A stretch of 64,000 bases of DNA, taken from contig JAYWVB010000002.1 of the NCBI GenBank assembly GCA_039881045.1, positions 372,001 to 436,000 on the forward strand, in the 5' to 3' direction. Below are positions 58,208-64,000 of the stretch, piece by piece (position 1 is the first letter of the stretch; each line of letters begins with the position of its first letter). The notes beneath the pieces were generated by a model. It made no database searches and was not told the origin of the DNA. It saw nothing but the letters and a program-made list of their open reading frames with translations. The position numbers and the translations under genes are program-made. The stretch comes from Chaetomium olivaceum (lineage: Eukaryota; Ascomycota; Sordariomycetes; Sordariales; Chaetomiaceae).

Positions 58208-60451
58208 TCACGCTTCTTCGCCACCAACTTTGTACTTCAGCTTGTCATCTACAATTTCTCTCAGTTCTCCGGACAGGGTGCGAATAAAATCCAGCATCCC
58301 CATGACATCGGATTGCTATGCAACAATAAATCAGTCTGCGTTTTCTCGAATTAAGGACTGAATGCCTACCTGGGATATCCGCCAGTTCTGGTAGGGTCCC
58401 ACTGTTGAGCACCAGGCGGGGGGGCTGTACCAGGTCAGTGAGAACGTCGACTTAGAGATATTCACAGGCAAATACATACTTGTTGGCGAGGAGGGTGTTT
58501 CCGCCTTGGGCTCGCCAGGAGATGCTCTTGTTCAATGCGCTCTGTGACTGGGCCTCCTCCTTCGTTGACTCGGTCTCGTGCGAGGCACTGACAGATGCTT
58601 GCGCAAAGGGAGAAGAGAAAGAGGCACTAGCCGCGATTTTCATTCGGTTGGCTTTCGCCGACGTGCTGGCACCGGAGATGTTGCTCGAGGATTCAGACGA
58701 GAATAACCTGCCACCCAGCTCGACTCGTCGGGAAAAGAACTGTCCTGTATTATGGGTATCATTAGACGACTTGCTCAGGTCACACGCAAGAGGCAGGAAT
58801 AAGACATACCGAACTTGCGGTGCCATTCCACCAAGCCCTCTGTGCTTTCAATCTCCTCCAGTTCCTTCGCACATTGTGTGGTCAATTCCACACTATATTT
58901 ATCGAAGTAGATCACCACTCGAGGGAACTGTGCCAATCAATACATCTTATAAGTGCCCGTCAATGAGAATAGGGACGGCGCTGTCACATACGCTGTAACT
59001 GATATTCATCGTCCGGGTCTTTGCGGATGCAGCCTTGCTGATGGCGTCCTGCGTGCCCTTGCTGAACCCAGCCTTGACTTCGCCTGAGAATCCCCCTGCA
59101 CCACCGCCACTAGACAAATCAGTATCGTTCTTGCATTAATACTCCACCACACGCTCTACCTACATGCTTCCTTCTATGTCTGTTTGGGAGAAGGAGCTCG
59201 ATGCCAGCGAGGTGGAGATGGCGTCGGCGGTCTCAAAGACGTCCACATATGAATCGTCCGCGACGAGATATCGAGGCATGTAATATTCGGTCTGCGTGGT
59301 GAGCCCAGAACCGTCTTTCCAGGTACCCAAACCAGGCACTGACTTACGTTCACGTTAATGTCGGGTTTTGTGTCCAACTCATACCGTTCAAAAGTCCTTG
59401 GTTTGAGCTTGAATGCTGGGCGGTGTTAGCATGTGTTACTAGCACGGCCATCGGCGTTGGAAGTTGGAGGGAGATACCTGGATATGGGGCCTTTTCGACC
59501 TTTGTGATATATTCCGGCGTCTCGGGTTTCTCCTGCTCTTGTTTTCCACTATGGAAAAGACATTGCCGTTCATCAGGCTATTGTTGCGAATGACACGGTT
59601 CCAGTCCTGCTCTGTCATCTCGGACGGATACCTGAATCTGTCAGAACTTGGATTTTACGCAGAGCCAGACAGGAAAACGGGGAAAGTTACGTGAATTTAT
59701 CCGCAGAAGCTTTCCAGTCGGCCTGGTTGAAGGTGCTTTGTAGCTCCTCCCATTTGGCCTCTGGAATTGTGATTTTACCGCCCTGCATTATTCAAGAGTC
59801 AGATATATCCATCAAGATTGGGGACTGGCGATCAACGCACGTCAACAGAGACACCCAAGCGGTCCGTGAGAAATCCTTTCTCAGGAGCTTCACGTTTTTT
59901 CTTGGGCTTGGCAATCAGGTATACATCGTATTCGTTGGGCTTCGCCTTGGAGTTTTTTGCGGCCGTCGCCGTGGCATCACCGTTGTCCCCGGAGGTTTCA
60001 TCGTCTCCCTCTTTTGCCTGTTTGTCCCCATCAGTATCATGGCCGTCAATGTGTAAGATTAGGTAGCAGAATATTCTTACATTCTCAGTCGACTGGAGCC
60101 CGATGTACACCGAGAAGATAGTCTTGTCGCGAACTTCGGCACCCTTGTTGGTGCAGAATGCAGACTGCTGTCTGCATTTTGTTAATTCATCCAACGCGCC
60201 TCAGCAGGTGAAAGGGCAACCTACTGTCTTGAGTCAAGAACCTTCTCTGCAATCAGAAGAGTCCGAATATTGCCAAGGGTCTTCTTCTTGAACTCGTCAA
60301 GGCTCTTCACGTTGAGAGGAGCGACACTAGCCTGTTTGGATGTGCCGGCATCCACATCATACGCTTGCACGTGAATAACCACGGATGTCTGGGTATCGCT
60401 ACCCGTCGATGTGTCCCCTTCTGGATGCTTTTCCCCTTCTGGCGTGGCCAT
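58208..60451 (-). CDS. MACPF (membrane-attack-complex/perforin) domain protein
   Basis: Multi-exon minus-strand gene from ATG 60451 to the stop at 58208-58210. No signal peptide is seen: the N-terminus is hydrophilic (Thr/Gly/Ser-rich) and begins a ubiquitin-like or adaptor-like region of about 130 residues containing Lys-rich KAKPNEYDVYLIAKPKKK. The middle and C-terminal parts carry MACPF hallmarks: a Tyr-Phe-Asp-Lys-Tyr block near 58900, a VELGGRLF stretch near 58700, and a QGGNTLL block near 58490. Introns of 50-90 nt occur throughout. Some exon joints need a frame change (for example near 59550), so the exact product is not written here. Members form oligomeric pores; in fungi the biological role is mostly unknown. 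Not shown to be a toxin. Confidence 0.7.
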
Positions 60452-61096
60452 GCTGGTTTCTTTCTTGTTTGCGACCAGCTATCGTTGCATTCACGGTCTG
60501 AGGAAATTGTTCTCGTTCGGAAGAGATTAATGAGAACGAAGCTCGACTTGGGGCTCGGACTGTGGCAGTTATCCGCGGTTCATGTATGTCCCCGGTGGTC
60601 ACAAGCAGATGATTTAAACCCAAGTTACCCAACGCCACCTGTCCAGGCTGCGTGATTATTCCCTCACAACATCGTCAGGGAGGGCGAAAGCCCGACACGC
60701 ATCTCTCGCCCGCCTCCCTCTCGCTTTGACTGGCTGTAAGTGTCGATCCGCACATATCAGGTTTGTTCTATGCGTGTATGTACGTACACGTGTCCTACAA
60801 CAGCAAGGAATAATCCAAAACCTACCTGAACGTATGTAGCCAGTGACGTCTACAGCGCAAGCAAGGCCGGAAAGGATCGTCCACATGCATTCAGCTGAGA
60901 TGCGTGATCGGCGACGAGCTGCCTTAGCGCGTAATTGGATCGCCGATTTTGGAAGCCCGTCGAATATGTACTATGTACATACATACCTACGGGACTTCAG
61001 TTCGTGAGCAATCCTTCTTGCAGTCCTACTGCTTCCCGAACCCAAACAGAAATTCTCAACCCCCTCACCTCGTCCAGCTCTCTTGAAAACTCAACC
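60452..61096. other. Intergenic region (divergent promoters)
   Basis: Shared upstream region of the MACPF gene (-) and the next gene (+). ATACATACCTACGGG at about 60977-60992. No gene seen. Confidence 0.5.
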
Positions 61097-61972
61097 ATGT
61101 CAGTCCGAAGCACAGCCCGCTTCCGCTTAGCATTAGGAAGCCAATATCTCGGGCTTCGCAAACGCGTCACCTCCCTCGCCATGCTCAGGGCGTCAGATCC
61201 TGATGGCAAATACCCTGAGACGCAGGAGCTGATCCGCAACTACAAAGAGCCCGAGTGGCTCTTGTACAACCAGGAGGCAATCGACGACCTTCGCAAGAAG
61301 GAATTGGAGGACTACACTTATCGTAAACGCTTGGAATACGCAAAGCCGAAACAGAATCTGGTCTCGGACCAGTTCCGGTATCTGTTCGCGGAAGGTCAAG
61401 GGCCCTTTTACGCACATTCCGGTCATGTTTCCTTCGTCGACAAAACCGATGCGATTGACTGGGAGGTGATTTTACACTCCACCCCTTCGGCGGCATGGAA
61501 GGTATACACCATCGCAAACCTCAAATCTCCGCCCTGTTGTGAACTAACCCGGGAATCCTTTTAGCTCAAATACGACACTCCCTACGAGTTGAGGAACAGA
61601 GGTTCCAACGATGCTGTTCTGCTGGCGACCCCGTCCATCGCGGGATTTTACCACAAAGTCCTTCTTGCCTGTGGAGAGCGTGGCTACCTGGAATCGTACA
61701 AGGGTTGGAACGTGGAGGGTATAACACCCCCGCCGAAGTTCAGCTCTCGTTTTCGATTTCAAAAGGTTTCCGAGCATAGTTCCCTCTTTTTGAAGAATGG
61801 GGATAGTGTGACTATGGAGATCACCACGCCGGATGAAGAGAACAGTGAAAAGGACCGCCGGCGGACGCATGTATCCAAAATCTTGGGGCATTCTGTTGGA
61901 GGCGAGGAGTGGACACAGGACTTGAAGTTGAAACGTCTCACTTTTACATATGAGGCGCTGCCGGGGCAGTGA
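61097..61972 (+). CDS. Conserved-looking hypothetical protein (270 aa)
   Basis: Exons 61097-61501 and 61565-61972 join over a GTATAC..TTTAG intron with exact phase: 135 + 135 sense codons plus stop. No signal peptide, no TM segment. The N-terminus is basic (MSVRSTARFRLALG, LRKRVTSLA), suggesting possible mitochondrial import; later blocks ELIRNYKEPEWLLYNQEAIDDLRKKELEDY and YHKVLLACGERGYLESYKGW look like a folded helical/mixed domain. The last third is charged (TTPDEENSEKDRRR). I recognise no family. Shares its promoter region with the MACPF gene. Function unknown. Confidence 0.75.
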
Positions 61973-62575
61973 CCCTGGAGCCGGTTTGGGCATGATTGTC
62001 TTGCGTCTGGTGTAGATATCCTCGAAGGTAGCCTCAATGAATGTTTGTCTACAGGCCATCGTATTGACGAGATGCGTTGCTGCCTCTGCGCTATTACATC
62101 ATGTTGTCTCCACGTCATGGATGATGAACGTAAGGAAGTTAATTGGGCCTAGTTCCCCCCCATGCCCAGGCCCGATGCGCTGTCAATGAGCCTGTCATCA
62201 AGAATTGAACCAGTCATTTTGACGGATTGCCTCGAGCTGATTGAGCGTCAGCTTCTTAGTCCCAAAGAGCGATGCCAATGAGGCACCTTCGAGGCTGTGT
62301 CTCGCCCCAGCCCACTGTGCCACTTCACTCTAGCGCCTCAAACAACCCGCTGCCTGAAATCAATCCCCAGGCCCCGACACCAACAGGTGTCATAAACTCT
62401 TGTCAAGCCACTTTATCGTTGGAATTACTTTGACGGAGCCCCATCACCACAAACCCACCAGCTTGGACTTTACACACCCAGTTACCCGGTCTCAGCCTGT
62501 CACAACTCTAAACCACAACTTGAAACCTCGCGCAAAACCGCGGGCCGCCTTTCCACTATCCACAACGTCATCGCC
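61973..62575. other. Intergenic region
   Basis: No gene supported; C-rich leader before the next start. Confidence 0.45.
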
Positions 62576-63112
62576 ATGGCGCCCATCGCCCGCATGCCCA
62601 TCCAACCCCCAGCAGACCTCTTTTCCTCCCGAACCCCACCCCGACCCTCATCCACCACCCCGTCGACAACCGACCCCGCCGACCCGACCCGGCGGCTCCA
62701 CCCGGCCCCACTCGGCTCTTGCCCCACACAGCCGGAGCATCAGCCGGAGCCCGGACACGAAGGCAAGCGGACAAAAGCGGAGCCCGGCGGGGGGGACTAC
62801 AACTACAACGACAACGACAACTACCACGATGACAACGACGTGAACAACGGCCTGCGGCCATCACATCCCGCGCCCTGGCCCAAACACATTCAGTTCGCGC
62901 GCGCGGAGGGTCATGGGCCGAGGCCGGAACAGACAGATGCGTTGGCGCGGGCGGCGCACGAGTTTTATACCCAGGGCTTGGAGCGCCGGCGGCAGATGCG
63001 GGTGAGGCGGTGGATGGCTGTGCTGTTGTCTGTTGTGTTGTTAGCCGCGGGTGTGGGGTTCGCAGGGTGGTGGGTTTGGGGGAAGGTTTGCGGTTTTGAG
63101 CGGGGGTTGTGA
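62576..63112 (+). CDS. Proline-rich small protein with one C-terminal TM segment (178 aa)
   Basis: Single frame from ATG 62576. The first 70 residues are Pro/Ser/Thr-rich and disordered-looking; an Asn/Asp tract (NYNDNDNYHDDNDVNN) coded by near-repeated trinucleotides follows at about 62797-62846. A helical segment PEQTDALARAAHEFYTQGLERRRQMRVRRW leads into the TM helix MAVLLSVVLLAAGVGFAGWWVW, with a short Arg/Glu tail. Basic residues before the helix suggest the N-terminus is cytosolic (tail-anchored type). Family not recognised. Could be a spurious frame, but the TM position and codon use favour a gene. Confidence 0.55.
   Translation: MAPIARMPIQPPADLFSSRTPPRPSSTTPSTTDPADPTRRLHPAPLGSCPTQPEHQPEPGHEGKRTKAEPGGGDYNYNDNDNYHDDNDVNNGLRPSHPAPWPKHIQFARAEGHGPRPEQTDALARAAHEFYTQGLERRRQMRVRRWMAVLLSVVLLAAGVGFAGWWVWGKVCGFERGL
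62797..62846 (+). repeat. AAC/GAC-rich near-repeat in coding sequence
   Basis: Run of AACGAC-like hexamers coding an Asn/Asp tract. Confidence 0.7.
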
Positions 63113-63572
63113 TGGGTTGGTTCGATGGTGGGTTGGTTGGTGGTGTTTAGGCGGGCTGTTGCTGGGACTTCAATGGGGGTATTGTATGTACGTGTAGTAA
63201 AGGTTGGTGGGTTGCATGTTGTGAGGTATTCGGGATGGGTTTCGTTGGGTTGGTGGGAGTTTGGGAGTTTCCCGGTTTACTTTCATTGGGCCTTCCACAG
63301 TAACATAGACGTCGTCCAGAACGACAACGCATGATGATATCCAGAAAGATGGAATACGATGATGATAACAAGAGCTACTATACATAGCTTGGGCCCCTAA
63401 GCAGGTTTGCGCCGGAGTCATATTCATTCAGTGTCCAAGCAAGGACTGAACTAAAAGAAGTGGAGAAAAGCAAAAGGACCTAGACAACACACAATTGAGA
63501 CGTGCAAGCCAGCAAGAGAGGAGTGATTGATGATCCAAACACAACGACGCCCTTCCCATCTAGCTTGATAGG
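63113..63572. other. Intergenic region, G/T-rich then A-rich
   Basis: 3' flanks of the small TM protein and the last gene. The + strand is strongly G/T-rich at 63115-63275. Nothing coding is seen. Confidence 0.5.
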
Positions 63573-64000
63573 TCACTGCACAATTCCAGTAACATTCACA
63601 CCGGCCTGGGCCAAAGCTCCATCATACAGCCGATGTCCCACCGGCGAATAGTTCGGCACCACATCCCCATACGCCTGCATCCAAGTATCTGGGCACCACA
63701 AGTTAGCACACTCTTAAATCTCCGTTCCCAGGCCAACGAAAGACAACTCATTCAAACTCACCATAAGTACTCTGCGGCTTATACTTGCAGTACCACGCAA
63801 TGAACCACAACAATCCCGCGCTCGGCCCATCCGAGTCTCCTCCCCCATCCCCATTCGGAAACTCCTTCATCACCGCCGCATGCTCCTCCTCCGTGATCCC
63901 CTTCCGATCGCCCCCCGGTCTCCCATACGACCACTCCAGCTCATTCCCCCAATAGATTGCAAACACATCCGGCTCCTTATACAGCGCCAACTTGGGCTCC
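63573..64000 (-). CDS. Hypothetical protein, 3' part only
   Basis: Two exons are visible (64000-63762 and 63688-63573; GTGAGT..CCAG intron with good phase), continuing past the window edge. Visible sequence includes KLALYKEPDVFAIYWGNELEW, SYGRPGGDRKGITEEEHAAVMKEFPNG, a Gly/Asp-rich loop and GLLWFIAWYCKYKPQS, ending in DTWMQAYGDVVPNYSPVG and a hydrophobic C-terminus (GALAQAGVNVTGIVQ). The style suits a secreted or lumenal enzyme, but I do not recognise the family and the N-terminus is missing. Confidence 0.65.

Overview
The window comes from a filamentous ascomycete, most likely a Sordariomycete. Genes are split by short introns (about 50-100 nt, GTRNGT donors, CTRAY branch sites, YAG acceptors), coding third positions are mostly C/G, and the families present (C6 transcription factor, PTH11-like membrane protein, AA9 and GH67 enzymes, STAND/NLR protein, fungal copper nitrite reductase, Tad-like LINE) are typical of that group. 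Species cannot be named from sequence alone.

Layout. 1-4120: 3' part of a C6-type transcription factor (+) facing an EasF-like N-methyltransferase (-). 4121-6925: long non-coding upstream region, then trehalose-6-phosphate synthase (6926-8638, +) and a DHA2-type MFS transporter (9472-11569, +). 11570-13924: non-coding with a 23-base G run. 13925-15380: mitochondrial-type copper nitrite reductase nirK (+); 15682-16145: small unknown protein (-); 17842-19432: SRPK-like kinase (+). 19750-25440: a LINE retrotransposon (ORF1 gag-like, ORF2 endonuclease/RT/RNase H, all -) beside the 3' remnant of a second LINE. 25668-27000: a small HVA1/TUDOR-type protein and an intron-containing tRNA-His. 27187-29735: secreted GH67 alpha-glucuronidase (+). 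31251-34720: a STAND/NLR protein (-) with in-frame stops. 35302-36256 and 37594-39558: isochorismatase-like and amidase genes (+). 41656-46430: heptad-repeat coiled-coil protein, AA9 LPMO (-), kinase-like protein. 47946-52008: two 117-residue Cys-rich secreted proteins flanking a 7-TM rhodopsin-like protein. 52819-54665: alpha/beta hydrolase (-). 56061-56500: secreted double-psi barrel protein. 58208-60451: MACPF-domain protein (-). 61097-64000: two unknown proteins and the 3' end of a third (-).

Functions. Wall degradation and secretion are well represented (GH67, AA9, barrel protein, two small Cys-rich proteins). nirK implies a mitochondrial denitrification step. The NLR and MACPF genes are candidates for non-self recognition or defence. 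There is no obvious biosynthetic cluster; neighbours mostly look functionally independent.

Caution. Many conserved genes carry one or more single-base shifts, very often at runs of the same base (tps1, MFS, nirK, GH67, HVA1-like, LINE). Because a housekeeping gene such as tps1 is affected, consensus indel error is the simplest explanation, and I do not call these genes pseudogenes on frameshifts alone. The NLR gene is different: it has true in-frame stop codons.
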